Shown: piece after piece, positions 7,321-14,650 of the stretch
Position numbering within the stretch: the stretch's first letter is position 1
Layout: each line of letters begins with the position of its first letter
NCBI GenBank assembly: GCA_027486555.1
Contig: JAIXOX010000055.1
Span: 1-40,068 of the forward strand
Reading direction: 5' to 3'
From: Comamonadaceae bacterium
GTDB taxonomy: Bacteria; Pseudomonadota; Gammaproteobacteria; Burkholderiales; Burkholderiaceae_C
DNA length: 40,068 nucleotides
The notes under the pieces: model-generated
What the model was told of the DNA's origin: nothing
The model's input: the letters and a program-made list of their open reading frames with translations, nothing else
Databases searched by the model: none
Program-made: the position numbers and the translations under genes

Positions 7321-9216
7321 TCACTCCACGGTCACGCTTTTTGCCAAGTTCCTGGGCTTGTCCACATCCGTCCCCCGCGCACAAGCCGTGTGATAACTCA
7401 GCAGCTGCAGCGGCACCACATGCAAGATGGGTGACAGCACACCATAGTGCTCAGGCATGCGAATCACGTTCACGCCTTCGCTGCTTTCAATCTTCGTGTC
7501 GCCGTCAGCCAGCACATACAGCACGCCGCCGCGAGCCCGCACTTCTTGCATGTTGCTCTTGAGCTTTTCCAGCAGCTGGTCGTTGGGGGCCACCGTGACC
7601 ACGGGCATGGCGCTGGTCACCAAGGCCAGCGGGCCGTGTTTGAGTTCGCCCGCCGCATAGGCCTCGGCGTGGATGTAGGTGATTTCTTTGAGCTTGAGCG
7701 CGCCTTCCAGGGCAATCGGGTAATGCGTGCCACGGCCCAAGAACAACGCGTTTTCTTTGCTGGCAAATTCTTCGGCCCAGGCGATGATTTGCGGCTCCAG
7801 TGCCAGCACGGCTTGCAGGGCTGCGGGCAGGTGGCGCATGGCTTTGATGTGCATGGCTTCTTCATCATCGCTCAGGCGGCCTTTGGTCTGCGCCAGCGCC
7901 AGCGTCAGCAAGAACAAGCCTGCCAACTGCGTGGTGAAGGCTTTGGTGGAGGCGACGCCGATCTCGACCCCGGCGCGGGTCACGTAGGCGTGTTTGCACT
8001 CGCGCACCATGGCGCTGGTGGACACGTTGCAAATGGTGAGCGTGTGCGTCATGCCCAGGCTTTGCGCGTGGCGCAGCGCGGCCAAGGTGTCGGCGGTTTC
8101 GCCGCTTTGGGTGATGGTGACGATGAGCGTGTGGGGGTTGGGCACCGATTCACGGTAGCGGTATTCGCTGGCGATCTCGACCTGGCAGGGCACTTTGGCA
8201 ATCGCTTCGATCCAGTACTTGGCCACGCAGCCGCTGTAGTAGCTGGTGCCGCAGGCCAAGATCAACACGTTGTCAATCGCTTTGAAGGTGCTGTAAGCCC
8301 CATCGCCAAACAGCTCGGGCGTGATGCCTTCCACGCCTTCAAGCGTGTCGGCAATGGCGCGCGGCTGCTCGAAGATTTCTTTTTGCATGTAGTGGCGATA
8401 CGGGCCCAGCTCGGCCGCGCCGCTGTGGGCGTGCACGGTTTTCACGGCGCGGGTCGCAGCTTTGTGATCGCGGTCCACCACCCAGTATTTGCCTAGCTGG
8501 ATGTCGACCACGTCGCCTTCTTCCAAATAAACGATCTGGTCGGTCACGCCCGCCAGCGCCATCGCGTCGCTGGCCAGGAATGTTTCGCCCTGGCCCACAC
8601 CCAGAATCAGGGGCGAGCCCGCGCGGGCACCGATCACGCGCTGCGGCTCGTCTTTGTGGAACACGGCAATCGCGTACGCGCCGTGCAGCTGGCGGATGGC
8701 GGTTTTGACGGCTTCAAAAATGTCGCCGTCGTACACGCTGTCCACCAGGTGGGCGATGACTTCGGTGTCGGTCTGGCTCAAAAACACATAGCCCTTGGCT
8801 TGCAGTGCGGCGCGCAGTTCTTCGTGGTTTTCGATGATGCCGTTGTGCACCAGAGCGACGCGCCCCGGCCTGTCCGGGGCGCTTCCCAAAGTTGCTCCCG
8901 GCTTGGTGTCTGCAGCGCCCGTGCCGTGGCTGAAGTGCGGGTGCGCGTTGTGAACGGCAGGTGCGCCGTGTGTGGCCCAGCGGGTGTGGGCGATACCGGT
9001 GCCGCCTTCGATGTGGTCGGCCGTGACCTGGTCCATGAGCTCGGCCACACGCGAGGTGCTGCGGGCGCGTTGCAGGCCCCCAGTGCCACCGTTCAGACTG
9101 GCCGCGTGCACGGCCACACCACACGAGTCATAACCCCGGTATTCGAGCCGTTGCAGGCCTTGCACGAGGATGGGAACGATGTTGCGGGAAGAAACGGCGC
9201 CGACGATGCCACACAT
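7321..9216 (-). CDS. glmS: Glutamine--fructose-6-phosphate aminotransferase (isomerizing)
   Basis: 631 residues. Makes glucosamine-6-phosphate from fructose-6-phosphate and glutamine, the first committed step to UDP-GlcNAc for peptidoglycan and LPS. The N-terminal class II amidotransferase starts with nucleophile Cys2 (MCGIVGAV) and includes [11 protein letters not shown]. Two SIS sugar-isomerase domains follow ([41 protein letters not shown]), and the C-terminus is the usual KSVTVE. The start has AGGAG 9 bases upstream. It is about 20 residues longer than the E. coli enzyme because of insertions in the glutaminase domain (around SLNGGTGG and [11 protein letters not shown]). Divergent from an Lrp-type regulator across a 147-bp AT-rich gap. 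No glmS ribozyme is seen, as expected outside Gram-positives. Confidence 0.97.
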   Translation of the reverse strand: MCGIVGAVSSRNIVPILVQGLQRLEYRGYDSCGVAVHAASLNGGTGGLQRARSTSRVAELMDQVTADHIEGGTGIAHTRWATHGAPAVHNAHPHFSHGTGAADTKPGATLGSAPDRPGRVALVHNGIIENHEELRAALQAKGYVFLSQTDTEVIAHLVDSVYDGDIFEAVKTAIRQLHGAYAIAVFHKDEPQRVIGARAGSPLILGVGQGETFLASDAMALAGVTDQIVYLEEGDVVDIQLGKYWVVDRDHKAATRAVKTVHAHSGAAELGPYRHYMQKEIFEQPRAIADTLEGVEGITPELFGDGAYSTFKAIDNVLILACGTSYYSGCVAKYWIEAIAKVPCQVEIASEYRYRESVPNPHTLIVTITQSGETADTLAALRHAQSLGMTHTLTICNVSTSAMVRECKHAYVTRAGVEIGVASTKAFTTQLAGLFLLTLALAQTKGRLSDDEEAMHIKAMRHLPAALQAVLALEPQIIAWAEEFASKENALFLGRGTHYPIALEGALKLKEITYIHAEAYAAGELKHGPLALVTSAMPVVTVAPNDQLLEKLKSNMQEVRARGGVLYVLADGDTKIESSEGVNVIRMPEHYGVLSPILHVVPLQLLSYHTACARGTDVDKPRNLAKSVTVE

Positions 9217-9305
9217 GTTGAAGCTCCTGAATGAGGTGTTTGGATCAAACTGGAGCCATGTTAGGCTTTAACAATAGAAATTTCAGTTTAATATTTACTA
9301 TTAAA

Positions 9306-9361
9306 TTGACTTTAATTTCACTGCAATTTACAGTTGAAATAATATTAATTTAACTGTAAAT
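9306..9361 (+). promoter_or_regulatory. lrp-type gene promoter with overlapping inverted repeat (candidate autoregulatory site)
   Basis: TTGACT (9306-9311) and TACAGT (9329-9334) form a sigma70-like pair with 17-bp spacing. A perfect 10-bp inverted repeat, ATTTACAGTT (9326-9335) and AACTGTAAAT (9352-9361), has its left arm on the -10 element and its right arm ending two bases before the ATG at 9364. The surrounding 100 bp are unusually AT-rich, with further TTTAAT/ATTAAA half-sites. This is the arrangement expected for negative autoregulation by an Lrp/AsnC protein, and could also affect glmS on the other side. Confidence 0.5.
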
Positions 9362-9363
9362 AA

Positions 9364-9858
9364 ATGGAACAAAATTTACTCGACACCATCGACTTGCAAT
9401 TGCTCGACGCCCTGCAGCGTGATGCCAGCATCAGCAATGTGGCACTGGCCGAGCGGGTGAACGTGTCGCCCCCCACTTGCCTGCGCCGCGTCAAACGGCT
9501 GACCGAGGGCGGCTGGATTGAGCGGCAGGTGGCGGTGCTGAGCACCGACAAACTGGCCGCCAGCTTGGGCCATGGCCTGAGCGCCTTGGTCGAGGTGTCA
9601 CTGGACCGCCAAGGCAGCGAACACATGGACGCCTTCGAAGCCCGCGCCGTGGCGCACGATGCGGTGCAGCAGTGCTGGCGCGTGTCGCCCGGCCCCGACT
9701 TCATGCTGGTGGTGCAGGCGCGCGACATGCCGCATTATTTGGCGATCAGCCAGGCGCTGTTCACCCAAGACGCCAATGTGCGCAACGTGAAGGCGTTTTT
9801 TGCGACCAAGCGGGCCAAGTTCACGACGGCTTGGCCGGTATTCCCGATCGCTCATTGA
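9364..9858 (+). CDS. Lrp/AsnC family transcriptional regulator
   Basis: 164 residues. An N-terminal winged helix-turn-helix (LDTIDLQLLDALQRDASISN, then VSPPTCLRRVKRLTEGGWI) is followed by an alpha-beta RAM/AsnC ligand-binding domain (about 70-155, with VSPGPDFMLVVQARDMPHY). Members bind amino acids or related metabolites and act as dimers to octamers on AT-rich sites. The ATG has no Shine-Dalgarno sequence; an inverted repeat overlaps its likely promoter, suggesting autorepression. It is divergent from glmS, which it may control (inference). The TGA stop lies inside the inverted tail of an intergenic repeat element. Effector not predictable. Confidence 0.92.
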   Translation: MEQNLLDTIDLQLLDALQRDASISNVALAERVNVSPPTCLRRVKRLTEGGWIERQVAVLSTDKLAASLGHGLSALVEVSLDRQGSEHMDAFEARAVAHDAVQQCWRVSPGPDFMLVVQARDMPHYLAISQALFTQDANVRNVKAFFATKRAKFTTAWPVFPIAH

Positions 9859-10030
9859 TCAGACCCGGTGAAGTTTGCATGAACACTTATTTGTAGGAGC
9901 GGCGCCCTCGCCGCGATAACCTTCGCAGACCACCACCCATCGCCCCGAGGGCGGGGCTCCCACACAGATTGCATGGCTGACCGCTAAGCCCAAGACAGGC
10001 CTTTCACTGCAAACTTCACAGGGCCGGATC
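9857..10030. repeat. Composite hairpin repeat with inverted 19-nt tails filling the junction
   Basis: The core hairpin (9893-9963) has outer arms GTAGGAGC/GCTCCCAC and inner GCCCTC/GAGGGC. It is flanked on both sides by a 19-nt tail motif in opposite orientation: 9857-9875 (reverse strand) and 10012-10030 (AACTTCACAGGGCCGGATC). The whole element fills the gap between two convergent genes, and the stop codons of both (lrp-type TGA at 9856-9858, PIN toxin TGA at 10031-10029) overlap the tail ends. It belongs to the repeat family also seen near 14.2, 19.1 and 37.5 kb. Confidence 0.75.
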
Positions 10031-10448
10031 AATCGTTGGCCAAGAGATCCAGCGCTTGGTGAACAGATACGATGCGCAGCCCCAGCACCTCGGGTGCTTC
10101 CAGCAAGTCCTTGTCGCCGCTGATCAAGCAGTGGGCCTGTGTTTTCAGTGCGGCTTCAATGAAATGGTCGTCATCGCGATCACGCCAATACCGCCCAGGC
10201 TCTCCTGGCTCCACCCAAACCGCACAGGCGCTGAAATCGTGCAACAAACGCTAGCGATCTTCCAAAGAAATGTAACGGTCAAATTTGGGTCGGTAAATCC
10301 GCGTCCGCAGCTCATCAAACGTGGCTTGAAAAAACACCAGCCGGTGCTGCGCCAATACCAACTGCACCAGCTTGGCGGGAGCGCCTTGCGAAGAGAGTGC
10401 GGCGCTGATCAGGATGTTGGTGTCAATGACCAGCTTAAGACTCGTCAC
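10029..10448 (-). pseudogene. PIN-domain toxin interrupted by an in-frame amber codon
   Basis: Read through, this is a 139-residue PIN-domain ribonuclease toxin (COG1569 type): LVIDTNILISAAL with Asp9, FDELRTR with Glu46, RDRDDDHFIEAAL and ISGDKDLL. A TAG at 10253-10251 (codon 66, after SLEDR) stops translation midway; the frame continues perfectly beyond it, so one base substitution explains the break. The truncated product lacks the last two acidic clusters of the Mg-binding site and should be inactive. The start overlaps the antitoxin gene end by 14 bp, usual for such modules. A sequencing error or an amber suppressor are the alternatives. Confidence 0.82.
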
Positions 10449-10686
10449 GCAGCAAGTCTTCCAGCAGCTCAGGGGTCAAGCCCGCACGTCCAGCCTTGGC
10501 AGCCGTGTCCACCAAGGTGTGCTGCAGGCGGTTGGCGTAAAACTCACGCATGGCTTCATAGTCCTGCGCGGAGACCATGACGCCGACCACACGATCACGG
10601 CGCATGACGCGCACGGGCTCACGTTGCGCCAGATCGATGAAATGGCCGAACTGGGTTTTGGCTTCGTTGGCGGTCATGGTTTGCAT
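10435..10686 (-). CDS. Phd/YefM-type antitoxin
   Basis: 83 residues. The N-terminal half matches Phd/YefM DNA-binding antitoxins (MQTMTANEAKTQFGHFIDLA, then PVRVMRRDRVVGVMVSAQDY). The C-terminal tail (about 50-83) would wrap around the toxin. The antitoxin normally neutralises the PIN ribonuclease encoded just downstream and represses the operon. The start at 10686 is preceded by TATATT (10698-10693, coding strand), a good -10 box that makes a very short leader likely; a second Met three codons later is possible. The gene is intact although its toxin is broken, so it may now be a solitary regulator or be decaying. Confidence 0.85.
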   Translation of the reverse strand: MQTMTANEAKTQFGHFIDLAQREPVRVMRRDRVVGVMVSAQDYEAMREFYANRLQHTLVDTAAKAGRAGLTPELLEDLLRDES

Positions 10687-10838
10687 GGTGTCAATATAGC
10701 TCCAAACGAATGAATCGTGCGATTGGATCGAAATCTCACAGCTTGCGCCCTGAGCACGCAGGTGTGAAAGAATCTCCGGACAAACCGGACAAACCGGGCG
10801 AGCGGATTTTCGGCAAACCCACCACAAGGAGAAGTGGC

Positions 10839-11651
10839 ATGAATGTGATCATCATCACGGGCGCATCTGAAGGCATTGGGGCCGAAATGGCCACCCAGCT
10901 GGCCCGCATAAAAGGAGCCTCTGTGGCGCTGGTGCTGGCGGCCCGCCAGGCGGCCAAGCTCGACGCGGTGGCCGCTGCCTGTCAACAGCACGGGGCGCAG
11001 GTGCTGTGTGTGCCCACCGACGTCAGCGTGCGCACAGACTGCGAAGCCCTGATTGCACAGACCGTGCAGCAGTTTGGCCGGATCGACACGCTGATCAACA
11101 ACGCCGGTATTTCTGCACACGCCATGCTGCAAGATGTGGATGCAGCCCATTTGGGCTGGTACGAGGAGCTCATGCGGGTCAACCTCTGGGGCACCCTCTG
11201 GTGCACACATGCCGCGCTGCCGCACCTCAAAGCCTCACGCGGTCGTTTAGTGGCGGTTTCGTCGCTGGCGGGTTTGGTGGGCGTGCCGGGTCGCACGGCT
11301 TACTGCACCAGCAAATTTGCGATGAATGGCTTCATGGAGGCGCTGCGCACCGAATTGCTGAGCGATGGGGTGTCGGTGACGATTGCCTACCCCGGGGTGG
11401 TGGACACCGACATCCGCCGCCGCGGTTTCAATGCCTTGGGCCAACCAGCAGGCTCCAGCGGCCTGAGCGAAGACAAGGCCATGCCTGTTGCCGTGTGCGT
11501 GCAAAAAATCTTGCAAGGCACCGAGCGGCGTCAGCGCGATGTGCTCATGAGCCCCATCGCGCATCTGGGCCGCTGGCTCAAGCTGCTCGCCCCAAGCTGG
11601 GTGGACCGCATGGCTTGGGCTGCCCTGAAAAAGTCCGACACACAGCGCTGA
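10839..11651 (+). CDS. SDR family NAD(P)-dependent oxidoreductase
   Basis: 270 residues, a classical short-chain dehydrogenase/reductase. It has the TGASEGIG cofactor motif (about 7-14), NNAG, a catalytic serine in SSLAG and YCTSK (Tyr-x3-Lys), and AYPGVVDTD after the active site. The C-terminal 40 residues are hydrophobic and basic (MSPIAHLGRWLKLLAPSWVD), as in membrane-associated 3-ketodihydrosphingosine-reductase-like SDRs. The start at 10839 has AAGGAG 8 bases upstream; the frame is open further upstream but without a ribosome site. Divergent from the toxin-antitoxin pair and convergent with glmU (22-bp gap). Substrate unknown. Confidence 0.9.
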   Translation: MNVIIITGASEGIGAEMATQLARIKGASVALVLAARQAAKLDAVAAACQQHGAQVLCVPTDVSVRTDCEALIAQTVQQFGRIDTLINNAGISAHAMLQDVDAAHLGWYEELMRVNLWGTLWCTHAALPHLKASRGRLVAVSSLAGLVGVPGRTAYCTSKFAMNGFMEALRTELLSDGVSVTIAYPGVVDTDIRRRGFNALGQPAGSSGLSEDKAMPVAVCVQKILQGTERRQRDVLMSPIAHLGRWLKLLAPSWVDRMAWAALKKSDTQR

Positions 11652-11673
11652 ACGGGCGACTGAACAAGCCCGA

Positions 11674-13101
11674 TCAGTCCTTCGGCTTTTTGACAGGCCG
11701 CGTCCAGTTTGCAATGCTGACCTGCTTGCCACGCGCCACGCTCAAGGCCCCCGGCTCGGTGCTCTTGGTGATGGTGGAGCCGCCGCCCACGGTGCCGCCT
11801 GCGCCAATGGTGACCGGTGCAACCAGCACGCAGTTGCTGCCGATGTGCACATCCGCTTCGATCACGGTGCGGTGCTTGTTGGCACCGTCGTAATTGGCGG
11901 TGATGCTGCCCGCGCCGTAGTTGACACGCTCGCCCACGGTGGCGTCGCCCAGATAGGCCAAGTGGTTGGCTTTGGCACCTTGGGCCATGGTGGAGTTTTT
12001 CACCTCCACAAAATTGCCGATGTGCACCTGCGCGCCCAGCTGCGCGCCAGGGCGCAGACGGGCAAAGGGGCCGATCAAGGCACCCTCGCCCACCGACACG
12101 CCGAGTTTTTCCCCGTCGATGTGGGTGAAGGGGTGGATCACCGCGCCGGCCGCGATGGTGCAGTTGGCAATGATGCAGTTGGCGCCCACCTTCACGCCTT
12201 CACCCAATGACACACGGCCTTCAAAAATGCAGTTCACGTCGATTTCGACGTCTTGCGCGCAATCGAGCTGGCCGCGCAGGTCAAAACGGGCCGGGTCTTT
12301 CAAGCGCACGCCTTGCTCCATGTACTGGTGCGCCTGGCGCAGCTGGTGAGCCCGCTCGAGCTCGGCCAGTTGCACGGGGCTGTTGATGCCCGCCACTTGC
12401 AAGGCGTCATGGATCTTGTGCGCCACCACGGGCACGCCGTCGGCCACAGCGAACTTGACAACGTCGGTCAAATAGTACTCACCCTGGGCGTTCTGGTTGT
12501 CCAGCCGGGCCAGCCAGGCTTTGAGCAGACGCGCGGGCACGGCCATGATGCCGCTGTAAACCTCGCGGATGGCGCGCTGCGCGTCGCTGGCGTCTTTGTG
12601 CTCAACGATGGCTTGCACCGCATCGCCTTGACCACCACCACGCACGATACGGCCATAACCCGTGGGGTCGGTAAAGTCGATGGTGAGCAGCGCCAGCTTG
12701 TCGCCGCCGCATTGGGCGATCAGCGCCTGCAGGGTGTCGGCCTGGGTCAGCGGCACATCGCCCGACAAAACCACCACCACACCATCGTCGGCCAGCACAG
12801 GCACGGCTTGCTGCACGGCGTGGCCCGTGCCCAACTGCGGCTCTTGGCGCACACATTGCACCGCCAGTGCCTGGCCTGGGGCCAGCACCAGCGGCTCGAC
12901 TTGGTCGGCCCCATGGCCGGTGATGACCACGGCCGAACGGGCGTTCAGTTGCGCCGCAGTGTTCAGCACATGCTGCACCAGCGGCACCCCGGCCAGGCGC
13001 TGCAGCACCTTGGGCAGGCGGCTTTTCATGCGGGTGCCTTTGCCGGCGGCCATCACAAGGACATCAATGGGGGGCAGGGACTGACTGGACATGGGTGACA
13101 T
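11674..13101 (-). CDS. glmU: Bifunctional UDP-N-acetylglucosamine pyrophosphorylase / glucosamine-1-phosphate N-acetyltransferase
   Basis: 475 residues. The N-terminal nucleotidyltransferase has the signature VLVMAAGKGTRMKSRLPKVL, and the C-terminal left-handed beta-helix acetyltransferase has repeated hexapeptides (NFVEVKNSTM, NHLAYLGDATVG, NYGAGSITANYDGANKHRT). The enzyme acetylates GlcN-1-P and then makes UDP-GlcNAc, so it finishes the pathway that glmS, 2.5 kb away, begins. The start at 13101 (MSPMSSQS) is preferred; another ATG three codons later is possible, and both have weak ribosome sites. The longer upstream frame overlaps the divergent lipoprotein promoter and is not coding. Confidence 0.96.
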   Translation of the reverse strand: MSPMSSQSLPPIDVLVMAAGKGTRMKSRLPKVLQRLAGVPLVQHVLNTAAQLNARSAVVITGHGADQVEPLVLAPGQALAVQCVRQEPQLGTGHAVQQAVPVLADDGVVVVLSGDVPLTQADTLQALIAQCGGDKLALLTIDFTDPTGYGRIVRGGGQGDAVQAIVEHKDASDAQRAIREVYSGIMAVPARLLKAWLARLDNQNAQGEYYLTDVVKFAVADGVPVVAHKIHDALQVAGINSPVQLAELERAHQLRQAHQYMEQGVRLKDPARFDLRGQLDCAQDVEIDVNCIFEGRVSLGEGVKVGANCIIANCTIAAGAVIHPFTHIDGEKLGVSVGEGALIGPFARLRPGAQLGAQVHIGNFVEVKNSTMAQGAKANHLAYLGDATVGERVNYGAGSITANYDGANKHRTVIEADVHIGSNCVLVAPVTIGAGGTVGGGSTITKSTEPGALSVARGKQVSIANWTRPVKKPKD

Positions 13102-13173
13102 ACTTTCTCGAACGGCCAGCGCCGGGTGGCGGTGTTGATATTCACATGAATTATCGCTTTTGGCCTTCAGACA

Positions 13174-13179
13174 TATGAT
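13174..13179 (+). promoter_or_regulatory. Probable -10 element of the DUF6279 lipoprotein gene
   Basis: TATGAT matches the sigma70 -10 consensus at five of six positions and lies 25 bp before the ATG at 13205. No good -35 is visible at 17 bp. It supports the start at 13205 over an ATG at 13160, which lies upstream of it. Confidence 0.35.
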
Positions 13180-13204
13180 GTCGGCCAACCAAGGCACATC
13201 AAAA

Positions 13205-14125
13205 ATGTTCACATCAATATTTAGGATTTCGGGCTTACGCGGCTTGAATGGCCCTCAAGTCCGGCATGGCCCCGGGATTCGATGGTGGGCACTGTGGCTG
13301 GCATTGCCCTTTTTGCAGGGATGCAGCGCCATCAAATTGGGTTACCAACAGCTGCCCACTTTGTCCTTTTGGTGGTTGGACAGCGCCATTTCATTCAATG
13401 ACATTCAGACCGACCGGGCCAAAGAAGCTTTGGCGAATGTTTACCGTTGGCACCGTGGACAAGAGTTGGCCACTTACAGCGACTTGCTGCAACGCCTGAG
13501 CGAACTGAGCCAAAACAACCTGCAAGCCAGCCAAGTCTGCAGTGTTTGGGGTGAGGTGCAAAACCTGATGGACCGCAGCGTGCGCGTCGCTGCTGTTCAA
13601 GCAGCACCGGTGGTCCAATTGTTGGGCCCTCGCCAACTGAGCCATTTGGCACGCCACTTGGACAAAAAAAATGAAGATTGGGACAAGGAGTGGCTGCAAG
13701 GCAACGCCAATGAGCGACTGGAACGCAGGGTCGACAAAACCCTGGAGCGCTACCGCTCGTTTTACGGCGATCTCAACCCAGCGCAAATGGCTTTGGTCAA
13801 AACCCAGGTCAGCCAATCTGCTTGGACACCCGAGTGGGGACGCCAGGAAAGGCTGCGGCGCGAGCAGGATCTGCTGTCCGTCTTGCGGCAGTCTTCGCAA
13901 GGCAAAGCCACTGCAGCTCAGACAGAAACCAACTTACTGGCTGTATGGCAAAGGGCATGGTCCCCTGCACAAGAGTCGGACCGTGCCATGGCAGCGCAGA
14001 TGGCCAAGCAGGCTTGCGACAACTTGGCCCAGCTGCACAACACCACCACCGCCGAGCAGCGACAAAGGGCGGCCCGCAGAATGCGCGCCTATGAGCAGGA
14101 TCTGCGGGACTTGCTCAAGCCTTGA
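13205..14125 (+). CDS. DUF6279 family lipoprotein
   Basis: 306 residues. After an n-region of about 26 residues comes a hydrophobic core and lipobox (WWALWLALPFLQGC), so Cys40 would be lipidated after signal peptidase II cleavage. The mature start, KLGYQQLPTLSFWWLDSAIS, is the hallmark of DUF6279 envelope lipoproteins. The rest is alpha-helical and rich in charged residues and glutamine (DKTLERYRSFYGDLNPAQMA). The family has no known function; an outer-membrane periplasmic-side location is expected, since residue +2 of the mature protein is Ser rather than Asp. Divergent from glmU. The start is uncertain: no ribosome site is clear, but the probable -10 at 13174 favours it. Confidence 0.82.
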   Translation: MFTSIFRISGLRGLNGPQVRHGPGIRWWALWLALPFLQGCSAIKLGYQQLPTLSFWWLDSAISFNDIQTDRAKEALANVYRWHRGQELATYSDLLQRLSELSQNNLQASQVCSVWGEVQNLMDRSVRVAAVQAAPVVQLLGPRQLSHLARHLDKKNEDWDKEWLQGNANERLERRVDKTLERYRSFYGDLNPAQMALVKTQVSQSAWTPEWGRQERLRREQDLLSVLRQSSQGKATAAQTETNLLAVWQRAWSPAQESDRAMAAQMAKQACDNLAQLHNTTTAEQRQRAARRMRAYEQDLRDLLKP

Positions 14126-14131
14126 GCGCTG

Positions 14132-14152
14132 AAAGCGGCTGCAAACCGCTTT
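14132..14152 (+). terminator. Hairpin just after the DUF6279 gene
   Basis: AAAGCGG and CCGCTTT form a perfect 7-bp stem around a 7-base loop, 6 bp after the stop codon. No clear T-run follows beyond TTT, so it is a weak intrinsic terminator or an RNA 3'-end stabiliser. Confidence 0.4.
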
Positions 14153-14196
14153 GATGGATCTGGCCCTGTGCAGTTTGAATTGAAATATCAGTTTGA

Positions 14197-14597
14197 GAGC
14201 CCCGCCCTCAGGGCGATGATTGGTGGTCTGCGAGACGCTCTCGCGACGAGGGCGTCGCTCCTACAAAAAAATTAAGCACTACAAACCCCATGTGCTTATC
14301 CCCTGTGGGAACCCCGCCCTCAGGGCGTTGTTTGCTGGTCTGCGAGACGCTATCGCGACGAGGGCGTCGCTCCTACAAAAAATTGAGCACTACAAACGCC
14401 ATGTGCTTCTCCCCTGTGGGAGCCCCGCCCTCAGGGCGATGTTTGGTGGTCTGCGAGACGCTATCGCGACGAGGGCGTCGCTCCTACAAAAATTGAGCAC
14501 TACAAACGCCATGTGCTTCTCCCCTGTGGGAGCTCCGCCCTCGGGGCGATGGGTAGTGGTCTGCGAGGCTCTATCGCGACGAGGGCGTCGCTCCTTC
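14197..14597 (+). repeat. Four-copy tandem array of the hairpin repeat
   Basis: Four copies of the family repeat occur head to tail. Equivalent CCCCGCCC/CTCCGCCC positions are 14200, 14312, 14423 and 14533 (periods 112, 111 and 110). Each copy has CGCCCT-AGGGCG or a close variant, a GCGACG/CGTCGC hairpin with AGGG in its loop, and CTCCTAC/CTCCTTC at its end, followed by an A-run and a spacer containing TTGAGCACTACAAACGCC. The A-run shrinks 7, 6, 5 across the first three copies and accounts for the period change. A 19-nt tail, AACATCATCGGGCCGGATC, follows the last copy at 14615-14633. The stretch between the lipoprotein and MBL genes holds no gene. Confidence 0.85.
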
Positions 14598-14650
14598 AAA
14601 AAAGCGTTGATGCGAACATCATCGGGCCGGATCCAGAGCGTGGGACGTCT

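Noticed and set aside
7447..8496. 349-codon plus-strand frame opposite glmS
   Set aside because: It lies wholly antisense to conserved SIS and glutaminase domains of GlmS, and its composition is typical of a shadow frame.
10778..10799. Direct repeat CCGGACAAA twice upstream of the SDR
   Set aside because: Two adjacent 9-bp copies occur often by chance or slippage, and no regulator or promoter context supports a function.
14197..14597. Could the four-copy array be a CRISPR?
   Set aside because: The period is about 111 bp, the copies are long hairpins, and the intervals between them are near-identical rather than unique spacers; no cas genes are nearby.
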